NCBI GenBank assembly: GCA_030590485.1
Contig: JAUUYL010000008.1
Coordinates: 1-45,480, forward strand
DNA length: 45,480 bases
Direction of reading: 5' to 3'
From: Lentisphaerota bacterium
GTDB lineage: Bacteria > Verrucomicrobiota > Kiritimatiellia > UBA8416 > JAUUYL01
Positions 16,624-24,856 of this stretch are shown piece by piece. Within the stretch, counting starts at the first letter, position 1; the number at the start of each line of letters is the position of its first letter. The notes under the pieces are model-generated. The model ran no database searches. It saw only the letters and a list, made by a program, of their open reading frames with translations, and was not told the origin of the DNA. The translations under genes and the position numbers were made by a program.

Positions 16624-17814
16624 TTACGCTAGACGCGGGACCGTTACACATGCATCCTGGACGAGCAATACCTTGGCGGCAGAACCTTTAAGCTTCAGCG
16701 CCGCGTTGATTGCTGCCTGAACGTCATTGAACGGCTTCATAAAAATGTTATCAATATCTGCATCAGACAGGTCGCTCACAACCCATACCTCTGAACCCAT
16801 CATCAGCTCCGCAAGCTTCGATGACTTATGATAGCCCAGCTTATATCCAGCCTTCACCGCTTTAACAATATCCGACAGCTCATTACTCTCACTCAACAAC
16901 TTCACAAAAGCATCGTTCCCCATTCCCTCACCGCATGCGGCCACGAGAATCATCACCCCGCCCTCTTTCATGACCGACTTCGTATTCTCAATCGCCTTAT
17001 GCGCCTGATACAAAGTCGCGTCCAACGGTGCGCCCGCCACAGCCACAACAATGTCCGCCTTCTCCTTAACAGGAACCACACATACCTTCTCTGCCAATTT
17101 CACCGCAGCTTGAAATGAATCCTTCATGTTCCCCGCTGCAATCCCATAGATCTCTTGATACCGATCCAATACGAGCTGAATAGAGTGAATGTCCTTACCC
17201 TTCAGCAGTTCCATGGCGTCATCACAATCTTCATGAACCGGATTTCCCTCCAGCGCCAAAGGCATCGATGCCGGATCTAGCGCGTGTCTATGGTTCTGCT
17301 CAATAGAACGATATCCGCATGTACCGGGCATAAACGCCTTGCGACCACCGGAATAACCCGCGAAATAATGAGGCTCAACCGAACCAATAACTAATATCTT
17401 TTCCGCTTCAATGCACAATTTATTCAACATCACATCTGTACCGCGCGATGTAACACCAAACATTTCCATGCTCTCATCGTCACGTGCATCATGCGCTATA
17501 ATGTTGTGCATGATATAATCCAGATACTTGCCGAAAATACTTTGTAGCTCTTCATAGGTCGGCGCCCTATGCGTACCGGTCGCTATAAGATACTTGGCGT
17601 CAGTAGGCAACTGATCATAAATACCATCCAACACTTCCTCAGTCGGCGTCGGACGTGACGCATCATTAACGATTATCAAATCAGGCGAGAACGGAAGACG
17701 TGGTATCGTGCATTCTCCCCTATCTACAGACTCTGGCTCGACAACAGCAATGATGTTGCTGTCGGGTATATCGACCTTGGATATGTCGGAGCCATATGGA
17801 ATATTTATTTGCAC
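16624..17814 (-). CDS. larA: Nickel-pincer lactate racemase LarA
   Basis: Interconverts D- and L-lactate (or a related 2-hydroxy acid) using the nickel pincer nucleotide cofactor. All known catalytic positions of Lactiplantibacillus LarA have counterparts: D51/R54 (DASRPTP), H82 (ATGTHR), H149 and K159 (EPHYFAGYSGGRKAFMPG; the Lys holds the cofactor through a thioamide), and H175 (QNHRH). The H149-K159-H175 spacing of 10 and 16 equals the reference. Length (396) is slightly shorter than usual because of a compact N-terminus. It is the last gene of the larC-larB-larE-larA series. LarA relatives act on several hydroxy acids, so lactate is the likely but not certain substrate. Confidence 0.92.
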   Translation of the reverse strand: MQINIPYGSDISKVDIPDSNIIAVVEPESVDRGECTIPRLPFSPDLIIVNDASRPTPTEEVLDGIYDQLPTDAKYLIATGTHRAPTYEELQSIFGKYLDYIMHNIIAHDARDDESMEMFGVTSRGTDVMLNKLCIEAEKILVIGSVEPHYFAGYSGGRKAFMPGTCGYRSIEQNHRHALDPASMPLALEGNPVHEDCDDAMELLKGKDIHSIQLVLDRYQEIYGIAAGNMKDSFQAAVKLAEKVCVVPVKEKADIVVAVAGAPLDATLYQAHKAIENTKSVMKEGGVMILVAACGEGMGNDAFVKLLSESNELSDIVKAVKAGYKLGYHKSSKLAELMMGSEVWVVSDLSDADIDNIFMKPFNDVQAAINAALKLKGSAAKVLLVQDACVTVPRLA

Positions 17815-17981
17815 AGAAATACTTTAGACAGGATTTACAGGATGGACAAGATTTTCTTATAGGCTATGGAATATTTCACAGATTGGGAAGTCCGGCAGGG
17901 TTTGTCGGACAGGTAATGAAGGATGGGAATAGTAGGCTCCGGAGAGTCTCGGACAGAATGAACAAAATAAACAGAATGTGA
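17815..17981. repeat. Degenerate repeat fragment between larE and larA
   Basis: A 167-nt spacer with pieces recognisable from the copies A-C: CTTATAGGCTATGGAATA, GAAGGATGGGAATAGTAGGC and CTCCGGAG, embedded in ACAGGATTTACAGGATGGAC and ACAGAATGAACAAAATAAAC tracts. The last tract recurs near 27690 and 29560. It separates larE from larA and would lie in their common transcript. Confidence 0.6.
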
Positions 17982-18821
17982 TTACCGCCCTCCATTGCTT
18001 ATTGTCTCCCCCAGCTCTTCATTCATGCTGCCGGTGCGATAGCCCTGGAGGTCGAGGGTTACGTATAAAAAGCCCTGCTCTTTCGCGAAATCAACGATTT
18101 TCTGGCGCAGTTCGCCATCAAGCAGCTTATCCACCTCATCCGCGCCGGTTTCGATGCGAACGACTGAACCATGATGCCTGGCACGATACACCTTGAACCC
18201 TGCATCCTGCAGGTATTCCTCAACAGCCTGGGTCTGCTCAAGTTTCTCTCTGGTAATCTTCTCGCCATACGGAAATCGCGATGCCAGACAGGCCATCGCC
18301 GGCTTGTCGGCAACATCCAAATTGTAGACCTCGCGTGCGACATCACGAATATCCTGCTTGGTCATGCCCGCCTCCAACAGCGGACTCAGAACCTCCAACT
18401 CCTTCGCTGCCTTGCGGCCCGGCCGATAATCACTCTCATCATCAGCATTACTACCATCAGCTACGTACTGCAAACCCAGCGCCTTCCCCACTTCCCCTAT
18501 CTTCTCGAATAGCTCGAGCTTGCAATGGTAACATCTGTCCGGCGGATTATCGGAAAAGGAAGGTATGTCGAGCTCCTCGGATTCGATGACTGTGTGAGGT
18601 ATCCCCTGCTCCTCAATCCACTTGATCGCCGAATCGCATTCCCGACGTGCATACGTCGATGACGTAGACGTAACAGCATGACACTTCTCACCCAATACAT
18701 CATAAGCCACAGCTACCAACAGAGTGCTATCCACCCCGCCGGAAAAACCAATAGCGAGACCATTGGTCTCACGCAGAATCTTTTTAAGTTCTTCAAACTT
18801 GCTTTTTAATTCGTCATTCAT
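17982..18821 (-). CDS. larE: LarE, ATP-dependent sulfur transferase for the nickel pincer cofactor
   Basis: A PP-loop ATP pyrophosphatase that adenylylates the carboxylates of pyridinium-dicarboxylate mononucleotide and replaces them with thiocarboxylates. The PP-loop GFSGGVDSTLL is at residues 25-35. C178 (MACLASRFPYG) lies where the sacrificial cysteine of L. plantarum LarE sits. There are also C97 and C100 (CYHC): three cysteines together suggest the iron-sulfur-cluster type of LarE, where a [4Fe-4S] cluster carries the sulfur catalytically, rather than the single-use type. That distinction is inference. Length (279) is typical. Spacers on both sides are filled by repeats. Confidence 0.92.
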   Translation of the reverse strand: MNDELKSKFEELKKILRETNGLAIGFSGGVDSTLLVAVAYDVLGEKCHAVTSTSSTYARRECDSAIKWIEEQGIPHTVIESEELDIPSFSDNPPDRCYHCKLELFEKIGEVGKALGLQYVADGSNADDESDYRPGRKAAKELEVLSPLLEAGMTKQDIRDVAREVYNLDVADKPAMACLASRFPYGEKITREKLEQTQAVEEYLQDAGFKVYRARHHGSVVRIETGADEVDKLLDGELRQKIVDFAKEQGFLYVTLDLQGYRTGSMNEELGETISNGGR

Positions 18822-18840
18822 CCCATCACCCTGCTAAATC

Positions 18841-19004
18841 ATTCCATAGCCTACAAGTCCCCATCTGCGTTATCCCGGGCATCTAGCGACGGGGGGAGCG
18901 GGCGGGCAAAAAAGTTCCGGAGCCTATAAGCCCATCCTTTTTATCGGCGTGCACTTGTCTCGGCGTAGCTGAAAGCGAAGACGGATCAGCGGCTAATTCT
19001 CTTC
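18841..19004 (-). repeat. Dispersed intergenic repeat, copy B (inverted)
   Basis: Between larB and larE, in opposite orientation to copies A and C. Read on the minus strand it starts GATCCGTCTTCGCTTTCAGC and runs through CGCCGAGACAAGTGCACGCC and GATAAAAAGGATGGGC to CCCGCCCGCTCC, CTAGATGCCC and GGATAACGCAGATGGGG. The first 45 nt are nearly identical to copy C. Confidence 0.8.
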
Positions 19005-19751
19005 TCATAACCTATTAATCATGCTCGCGGCGTAGCCTGCTCCAAATCCATTATCGATATTAACTACCGTTATACCGCTCGCACAACTGGTCAGCATCCC
19101 GAGCAAAGCCGACAGTCCCTCGAAACAGGCTCCATACCCAACACTCGTAGGTACAGCTATAACCGGAACATCCACCAACCCGCCGACAACACTCGGCAAC
19201 GCCCCTTCCATTCCCGCAACTACCACTACCACACGCGCCGCCTTGATCACATCCAGGCTACCGTAAAGCCTATGTATCCCCGCGACCCCCGCATCAAACA
19301 CTTTATCTATCCGGTTACCCAGAAACTCTGCCGTAACCACCGCCTCTTCCGCCACGGGCAGATCGCTCGTACCCGCACAGACAATCGCGATACTGGTCTC
19401 CGCCTGCTCTACTTCGTTTAATTTCACAACAATCGTCCGCGCAGTACTATTAAATTCCGCTTTATCCGACAACCCTTTAACCGCCTCAAACATCTCCGGC
19501 GTCGCTCTGGTACCCAAAATATTACTGCCCCTGCCGATCATGTGCTCAACGATATCGCGTATTTGATCAACTGTCTTGCCTGCACAATAAATCACTTCCG
19601 GGCAGCCCGTACGCAGCTCTCTGTGATTATCTATTCTACTGTGACCAAGATCCGTATAATCCAGATCCTTCAGCTGAGCCAGACCATCCTCAACGGAAAC
19701 TTCGCCGTCATGAACAGCCTTAAGCAGTTTTTCTATTCCTTTACTATTCAC
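19005..19751 (-). CDS. larB: LarB, cofactor carboxylase/hydrolase
   Basis: Carboxylates the nicotinate ring of nicotinic acid adenine dinucleotide and releases AMP, the first step of nickel pincer cofactor synthesis. The C-terminal two thirds is a PurE/AIR-carboxylase-like domain: VCAGTSDLPVAEEAV, then VVVVAGMEGALPSVVGGL and VPTSVGYGACFEGLSALL. C223 (TSCASGITVVNIDNGFGAGY) corresponds by position to the active-site Cys221 of L. plantarum LarB. The N-terminal 110 residues form the LarB-specific extension. It overlaps larC by 8 nt, so the two are translationally coupled. Confidence 0.93.
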   Translation of the reverse strand: MNSKGIEKLLKAVHDGEVSVEDGLAQLKDLDYTDLGHSRIDNHRELRTGCPEVIYCAGKTVDQIRDIVEHMIGRGSNILGTRATPEMFEAVKGLSDKAEFNSTARTIVVKLNEVEQAETSIAIVCAGTSDLPVAEEAVVTAEFLGNRIDKVFDAGVAGIHRLYGSLDVIKAARVVVVVAGMEGALPSVVGGLVDVPVIAVPTSVGYGACFEGLSALLGMLTSCASGITVVNIDNGFGAGYAASMINRL

Positions 19752-20913
19752 GTATCAGATTCTCCACCAACGCATAAACATCACTCAAAGCAATATTATT
19801 CTCCTGCGCTATCTTCTTACAGTCATCGTGTTCAGGCTTGGACTTGATCTTCTTGCCCTTATAAAAAGCTGTCTTCACCCTTACATCGCCATACTCCGTA
19901 GTAACTGTTTCCGTCTTGCGATCCAAAACACTCTTTCTCACCGGATACTTTCTCAGACCTATAGTCGAAGTCTCCGTCAGAATAATATCCTCTATATTCT
20001 GTTCGTCTTCTGAATGACATAGAACGCTCAATGTAATTGCCGGGCGTGATTTCTTCATGATGATCGGCGTCATGAACACATCCTTTGCACCAGCCTCAAA
20101 CAGCCTGTCAAACACATGGTCATAATACTCAGGACTCATGTCGTCTATATTGCATTCGACTATCATCTGTCCGGTATCCTCCTGCAACCCGCCTTCTGAA
20201 ATTTTGGCAAGACATACCCGCAGAACGTTCGGCAGATCTTTCTCGTCTTTATGCCCTATCCCGTATCCGATCCCGGTTATCGTAAACTCAGATGTCTTCA
20301 CAAACTCATCGACCACCGTTGCAAGGATCGCCGCGCCCGTAGGAGTCGTCGCCTCGTACTGTACCCTCCCTGATGTGACAGGCACGCCCTTCAGTAGCTC
20401 TACCGTCGCAGGTGCGGGTACCGGAAACTTGCCGTGTGCGCATTCAGCAAAACCGCCACCCAGCTCAATGGGAGAACTGTAGACTGCGTCCGGTTTGAAA
20501 TAATCGATACATATCGCGGCGCCAACAATATCGACGATGGCGTCTATCGCGCCGACTTCATGAAAATGGATCTTTTCGATATCAACACCATGAACACCCG
20601 CCTCAGCTTCGGCGAGTTTCTGGAAAATTTTAACGGCGCAATCTTTGACTGTTGCGGATAAACCGCTTTTATCGATTATCAGTTCTATATCACTCAGCCC
20701 GCGATGGTGGTGGTGTTCTTCCGTCTGGACTTCAACACGCGTGCCAGCAATGTCCTGCCGCTTGTCTCCGGAGATTTTCAGCTTCCAGCCGTCCAGGTTG
20801 AGTTTGAACAGTTCGGTGGTGAGATAGTTCTCTGGAACACCCAGATCGATCATGGCCCCCAGATGCATATCCCCGCTAATCCCCGCAAAACAGTTGTAAT
20901 ACAGTATCTTCAT
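19744..20913 (-). CDS. larC: LarC, nickel insertion protein (single full-length frame)
   Basis: CTP-dependent nickel insertase (cyclometallase) that completes the pincer cofactor. It begins with the invariant MKILYYNCFAGISGDMHLGA, contains a His stretch (EEHHHHRGLSD) after about residue 70 typical of nickel handling, the central IHFHEVGAIDAIVDIVGAA, and the C-terminal domain from about residue 270 (CNIDDMSPEYYDHVFDRLFE, then MKKSRPAITLSVLC). In L. plantarum the two halves are separate frames (larC1/larC2) joined by frameshifting; here one uninterrupted 389-residue frame covers both. First gene of the lar series; repeat copy C lies just upstream. Confidence 0.94.
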   Translation of the reverse strand: MKILYYNCFAGISGDMHLGAMIDLGVPENYLTTELFKLNLDGWKLKISGDKRQDIAGTRVEVQTEEHHHHRGLSDIELIIDKSGLSATVKDCAVKIFQKLAEAEAGVHGVDIEKIHFHEVGAIDAIVDIVGAAICIDYFKPDAVYSSPIELGGGFAECAHGKFPVPAPATVELLKGVPVTSGRVQYEATTPTGAAILATVVDEFVKTSEFTITGIGYGIGHKDEKDLPNVLRVCLAKISEGGLQEDTGQMIVECNIDDMSPEYYDHVFDRLFEAGAKDVFMTPIIMKKSRPAITLSVLCHSEDEQNIEDIILTETSTIGLRKYPVRKSVLDRKTETVTTEYGDVRVKTAFYKGKKIKSKPEHDDCKKIAQENNIALSDVYALVENLIRE

Positions 20914-20960
20914 GATTTATAATAGTGGATTATAGATACTTTGCAGAAAATGGCAATAGG

Positions 20961-21130
20961 GAAGAATTAACCGCAGATCCGTCTTCGCTTTCAGCTACGC
21001 CGAGACAAGTACACGCCGATAAAACGGATGGGGATTGATGGGCTATGTGCTTATGGGCTTAGGAAAGTTTTGCCCGCCCGATCTCCCGACCTAGATGCCC
21101 AAGATAACGCAGATAGGGAAATTCAGGGCT
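20961..21130 (+). repeat. Dispersed intergenic repeat, copy C
   Basis: Upstream of larC. It shares with copy B the block GATCCGTCTTCGCTTTCAGC followed by TACGCCGAGACAAGT and CACGCCGATAAA, and with copies A and B the order GGATGGGG, GCTTATGGGCTTAGG, GCCCGCCCGATC, CTAGATGCCCAAGATAACGC. Copies A and C bracket the whole lar cluster in the same orientation. Confidence 0.8.
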
Positions 21131-21184
21131 CGTACATCATCTTTCATAGTTGAAAATACCCCAAAAATAGGCTAGCTTCCGATC

Positions 21185-21517
21185 ATGAGCTTTATTTCTG
21201 ATGTTTTTGTACTTTTTTCCCAATGGATGCGGGATTCGCTACTGGCAATTTCCATGGCAATGGTAGCTACCATCCTGATAGTCTTCGGGAATGACATTAA
21301 CAGCTGGCTTCGTACAAAGATCAAAAACCTGAACTTTTTCCTCCGTCTTACCATATTCATCTGCCTCTGCGCATTCGGATATGGCCTGCTGGCAATAATG
21401 GCCGCCAAAGTACTGGAAAAAATCCTTAGCACCATGAACAACAGCGCCCTCTCGCCCATAGTTATCATTATCTTCGTCCTCATCGGCATTATCGCGGAGC
21501 GGAAGAATCATATGTAA
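21185..21517 (+). CDS. Small inner-membrane protein (DUF3392-like)
   Basis: A 110-residue protein with about three membrane helices: residues about 16-36 (LLAISMAMVATILIVFGN), about 50-78 (FLRLTIFICLCAFGYGLLAI) and about 88-105 (SPIVIIIFVLIGIIAE), ending in a short charged tail. The pattern VATILIVFGNDIN, a basic loop, CAFGYG and a final IGIIAE resembles the DUF3392 family known from Vibrio and relatives. Function unknown. It stands alone between repeat copy C and a gene-poor spacer. Confidence 0.65.
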   Translation: MSFISDVFVLFSQWMRDSLLAISMAMVATILIVFGNDINSWLRTKIKNLNFFLRLTIFICLCAFGYGLLAIMAAKVLEKILSTMNNSALSPIVIIIFVLIGIIAERKNHM

Positions 21518-21544
21518 CGGATTTGCTTCGCAAATCTGCGTTAT

Positions 21545-21646
21545 CTAGCAAAACTCAGCGAAGACTTTACCCGGATCCGGCTTCCCCGCGAACACTGTAA
21601 CCTGAAGCAAAACAACCAACATTACCGCTAAACTTAGATTTTTCAT
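21545..21646 (-). CDS. 33-residue secreted peptide, possibly truncated
   Basis: A short frame starting MKNLSLAVMLVVLLQVTVFA (a good signal peptide) and ending after GKPDPGKVFAEFC at a TAG. An AAGGA site lies 6 nt before the ATG. The stop falls inside CTAGATAACGCAGAT, wording that also occurs in the dispersed repeats, followed by a small hairpin (21520-21536). It may be a secreted protein cut off by a repeat insertion, or a genuine small peptide. Confidence 0.4.
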   Translation of the reverse strand: MKNLSLAVMLVVLLQVTVFAGKPDPGKVFAEFC

Positions 21647-21789
21647 ATATTGTCCTTGCATGGTTCAGACCATATTACATTCCGGGATTATAAACAACCT
21701 CTCCAATGAGGCTTATGCACTCCCGCAATCCCAAGCTTAAATTATTCGAATTGATAAAACCTCTTCAATAGTGATAAGTTTACTGCGAT

Positions 21790-22545
21790 ATGGAAACGCT
21801 GATATATATTGCAATTTTCGGACTGGCACTTGGTCTCGTCGTGGGTATGACATCCATAGGTAAAGGCCTTATCGGCACGCCTGGACTCATCCTTCTCGGG
21901 CTAAGCGGCACTACGGCCGTCGGCACAATCGGTGTTGCCGGCGTTTTCATGACGATATCCAGTGCGATCAAGCATTACAAAAACAAGAACGTCAACATGA
22001 AGACCGTATGGGCATTTTCGGTCACCGCCGTACCGTTCTCATTTCTGTTCGCAGTCTTCAAAGACAAGATCAACGTGATCATCCCCCTTACCCGCATAAT
22101 CGCCGTAGTAATCATCATGGCAGTAATAACGCTCATCTATAAATTTTTCATTGCAAAAAAACACTACGATACTTACGACGACAGCAAGCACAGTTTTCTA
22201 CTGATAGCTCTGATAGGTGCCGTCATGGGATTCTTTATCGGCGCAACAAGCATATCCGGATCTCTCATTGTAATTGCTTTCATGCTGATGCTGAAAATGC
22301 CTGAAAAACTTGCTATCGGAACAACCAATTTCGTTTCCATGTTCTCGCTTGCAGCAGCCTCTGTCGGGCATGTGACGGGCGGGCATGTGGATATCAAAGT
22401 TCTGGCAGTTTTCACCCCGGCGGTCATCATCGGATCCTATACCGGCGCGCATTTAACAGATATCATACCCAAGAAACCGCTTCAGATCATCATCATCTGC
22501 CTCCTGTTCATTGCAGGAATATGTGTCTTTTTCAACGGCAAATAA
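21790..22545 (+). CDS. TauE/SafE (TSUP) family permease
   Basis: An inner-membrane carrier of the 4-toluene sulfonate uptake permease family, which exports or imports sulfur oxyanions and small organic sulfonates. Two similar halves are visible, each opening with a glycine-rich helix: ALGLVVGMTSIGKGLIGTPG and IGAVMGFFIGATSISGSLIV. About seven to eight helices lie in 251 residues, the usual size. No sulfur-metabolism genes lie next to it, so the substrate is unknown. Confidence 0.87.
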   Translation: METLIYIAIFGLALGLVVGMTSIGKGLIGTPGLILLGLSGTTAVGTIGVAGVFMTISSAIKHYKNKNVNMKTVWAFSVTAVPFSFLFAVFKDKINVIIPLTRIIAVVIIMAVITLIYKFFIAKKHYDTYDDSKHSFLLIALIGAVMGFFIGATSISGSLIVIAFMLMLKMPEKLAIGTTNFVSMFSLAAASVGHVTGGHVDIKVLAVFTPAVIIGSYTGAHLTDIIPKKPLQIIIICLLFIAGICVFFNGK

Positions 22546-22727
22546 AGGCGGTCATTTCAGGATAAGCATGTCATCGGTCTGCGTCTCATTTGCAAACCTG
22601 ATGCTTTGACCCTTGGCCATGGGGTTGGCGATTTTTATGATTAGCGTAATAAAGCACTCGTAATATATAGCATCAAATGATTATTATCAATGGCTATAGC
22701 GTGTAAACCCAGTATCAGGAAATGAAT

Positions 22728-23102
22728 ATGGCTAAGCAGGACATGTCAACCGTCAATGTTGAGGAAGGATTTCTTCCGAAGTTCACGAAGGAGTTTCTTG
22801 CTCATTACGGAGCTGATTCTATCTTTGTACGCACTCTTTCCGACTGTTATACCTATGCTTTAGTCAAAGTGCTGCAGGCAAACCAGATGAGCTATAATGT
22901 AGATTCCGTTGCTGCTTTCTCAAACAAGAAGGCCGTGGATCTCCTTTCCGGATGGATCAACTCGGTCGAGGGAGCAAAACAGCTCGCCCTGCAGGAGGCA
23001 ATGGGCGTGAAGCCTATCGGAAGCCTCGAATCACTCGTGGACGAATCCCTCGTCAAGGGCCGGTTCCAAGAATGGTTGGTCTGGTTACAGGAAAAGAAAT
23101 AA
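22728..23102 (+). CDS. Hypothetical protein
   Basis: A 124-residue soluble, mostly helical protein that I cannot place in a family. It has no signal peptide or metal motif; the C-terminus is Trp-rich (FQEWLVWLQEKK). The start at 22728 was preferred to the ATG six bases earlier because AGGA (22717-22720) then has a 7-nt spacer. It is a single gene, and codon use looks like its neighbours. Confidence 0.6.
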   Translation: MAKQDMSTVNVEEGFLPKFTKEFLAHYGADSIFVRTLSDCYTYALVKVLQANQMSYNVDSVAAFSNKKAVDLLSGWINSVEGAKQLALQEAMGVKPIGSLESLVDESLVKGRFQEWLVWLQEKK

Positions 23103-23208
23103 TCATTTCCAGACGCCGCTTCTCGTACATTAATTGCGGCTCATATTGCTCCCCCTTGAAACATCCCCCTTTCTTGCCACGGCATAGCCTTCAGGGCGGT
23201 GCCGGGTC

Positions 23209-23237
23209 TTGACATCAATCACTGGCATGGATAACAT
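23209..23237 (+). promoter_or_regulatory. purN promoter (apparently leaderless)
   Basis: A consensus TTGACA (23209-23214), a 17-nt spacer and TAACAT (23232-23237). A start site 6-7 nt downstream falls on the purN ATG itself at 23244, and no ribosome site precedes that ATG. Confidence 0.65.
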
Positions 23238-23243
23238 CCCGGC

Positions 23244-23837
23244 ATGAACTTAGCTTTCTTTGCATCTGGTGGCGGATCTAACATGCAGTCGATTATCGAC
23301 GCATGCAAGTCTGGTGATATTGACGCCGCACCCTCCGTAGTAATTAGCAACAACAGCAAATGCGGAGCCATCGAACGTGCCGAAACCGAAGACATCGCGC
23401 ATTATCACCTCAGCACCAAAACACATCCGGACCCGGCTGAACTTGACGCCGCAATGCTAGACGCGCTTAAACAGCATGATACAGATCTGATAATCCTCGC
23501 CGGCTATATGAAAAAAGTCAGCCCGGCAGTAGTGCATAAATACAGCGGACGGATACTCAACATCCATCCTGCCCTCCTGCCGAAGCATGGCGGAGAAGGT
23601 ATGTACGGAATCAATGTCCACACCGCGGTCATTGCCGCAGGCGACAAGGAATCAGGCGCATCGGTTCATCTCGTCGACGAGGAATATGACCGCGGCGAAG
23701 TGCTCGGTCAGATAACGGTTCCTGTACTTGAAGACGATACTCCCGAAACTCTGGCGGCGCGCGTGCTCGAAAAGGAACATGTCATCTTCCCCGACACGAT
23801 CAAACGTATCGCATCAGGCGAGATCAAATTGGCCTGA
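23244..23837 (+). CDS. purN: Phosphoribosylglycinamide formyltransferase PurN
   Basis: Third step of purine synthesis: formylates GAR using 10-formyltetrahydrofolate. It begins with ASGGGSNMQSIID (phosphate-binding loop), has the catalytic Asn and His in ILNIHPALLPK and the catalytic Asp in the HLVDEEYDRGEVL segment. The HGGEGMYG loop is the variant seen in Bacteroidetes-like PurN. Length (197) is normal. It stands alone and appears to be read from a leaderless transcript. Confidence 0.93.
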   Translation: MNLAFFASGGGSNMQSIIDACKSGDIDAAPSVVISNNSKCGAIERAETEDIAHYHLSTKTHPDPAELDAAMLDALKQHDTDLIILAGYMKKVSPAVVHKYSGRILNIHPALLPKHGGEGMYGINVHTAVIAAGDKESGASVHLVDEEYDRGEVLGQITVPVLEDDTPETLAARVLEKEHVIFPDTIKRIASGEIKLA

Positions 23838-23974
23838 TATATCGCGCATAGCTGCATCTTCTTGTAAATAATCGGCAGATATGCCCCGAAAACATCCAGA
23901 TATGCGAGATTTTTACAAGTTTGCTCGCAATAATTATGCTTTAGTATATGAAGATTAACACAGGAGTACATGAA

Positions 23975-24856
23975 ATGAAGAAGGCCCTAGGACTTATAGT
24001 TGCAATAGTATGTATGTGTAGCATGGTTAATGCAGCGCCTGAGAAATTGAAAGTCATGATTCTGGACGGCCAGAACAATCATAACTGGAAAGCTACGACA
24101 CCGATAATGAAAGCTGCTCTGGAGAACTCAGGCCGCTTCACAGTAGATGTGCTGACAAGCCCGGACAAAAAAGCGCAAGCCGAGGACTGGGATAAGTTCA
24201 AACCGGCATGGAGCAAGTACGATGTTATCCTCAACAACTACAACGGAAAGAACTGGCCGCAAGATGTTCAAGCAAGTTTTGTCGACTACATGAAAAACGG
24301 TGGAGGCCTGGTAGTCATTCATGCCGCAGACAACTCGTTCGGAAAGTGGGTCGAGTACAACAAGATGATCGGCCTCGGCGGCTGGGGCGGCCGAAACGAA
24401 AAGTCAGGACCATACGTCTTCTGGAAAGACGGAAAGATAGAACGTGACATGTCACCCGGCAACGGCGGCAGCCACGGACCTCAATGGGAATATCCTGTTG
24501 ATACCAGAGACAGCAATCATCCCATCATGAAAGGTATGCCTGCAAGCTGGAAGCATGCAAAAGACGAACTTTACGCCAACCTGCGCGGGCCCGCAGAAAA
24601 TATGACCGTGCTTGCCACCTCTCCCAGCAAGAAAACAGGCAAACATGAGCCGGCATTGATGGCTATTAATTATGGAAAAGGACGTATCTTCCATTCAATT
24701 CTAGGGCATGGCGACAAGGCCATGAAATGCGCGGGATTTATCAGCACACTCGAGCGCGGAACCGAATGGGCAGCCACCGGCAAGGTGACTATTCCTATAC
24801 CGAATAACTTCCCGGGTCCGGACGCTGTTGTCGTTGTTAATCCATTGGGTAAATAA
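23975..24856 (+). CDS. ThuA-like secreted protein
   Basis: A secreted protein (signal peptide about 20 residues, VCMCSMVNA-AP) with a ThuA domain, a class-I glutamine-amidotransferase-like fold linked to trehalose and other sugar utilisation. Visible features: MILDGQNNHNWKATTPIMKA, VDYMKNGGGLVVIHAADNSF and GKGRIFHSILGHGDKAM. An AGGAG site 8 nt before 23975 fixes the start; an ATG 27 nt earlier is less likely. It overlaps the DUF1080 gene by one base (TAATG), so the two are coupled. ThuA-DUF1080 pairs are frequent in Verrucomicrobia, Planctomycetes and Lentisphaerae and are thought to act on 3-keto-sugars. Confidence 0.88.
   Translation: MKKALGLIVAIVCMCSMVNAAPEKLKVMILDGQNNHNWKATTPIMKAALENSGRFTVDVLTSPDKKAQAEDWDKFKPAWSKYDVILNNYNGKNWPQDVQASFVDYMKNGGGLVVIHAADNSFGKWVEYNKMIGLGGWGGRNEKSGPYVFWKDGKIERDMSPGNGGSHGPQWEYPVDTRDSNHPIMKGMPASWKHAKDELYANLRGPAENMTVLATSPSKKTGKHEPALMAINYGKGRIFHSILGHGDKAMKCAGFISTLERGTEWAATGKVTIPIPNNFPGPDAVVVVNPLGK

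Noticed and set aside
16441-21130. CRISPR array
   Set aside because: The repeats are long, modular, in both orientations and separated by genes; no regular spacers and no cas genes.
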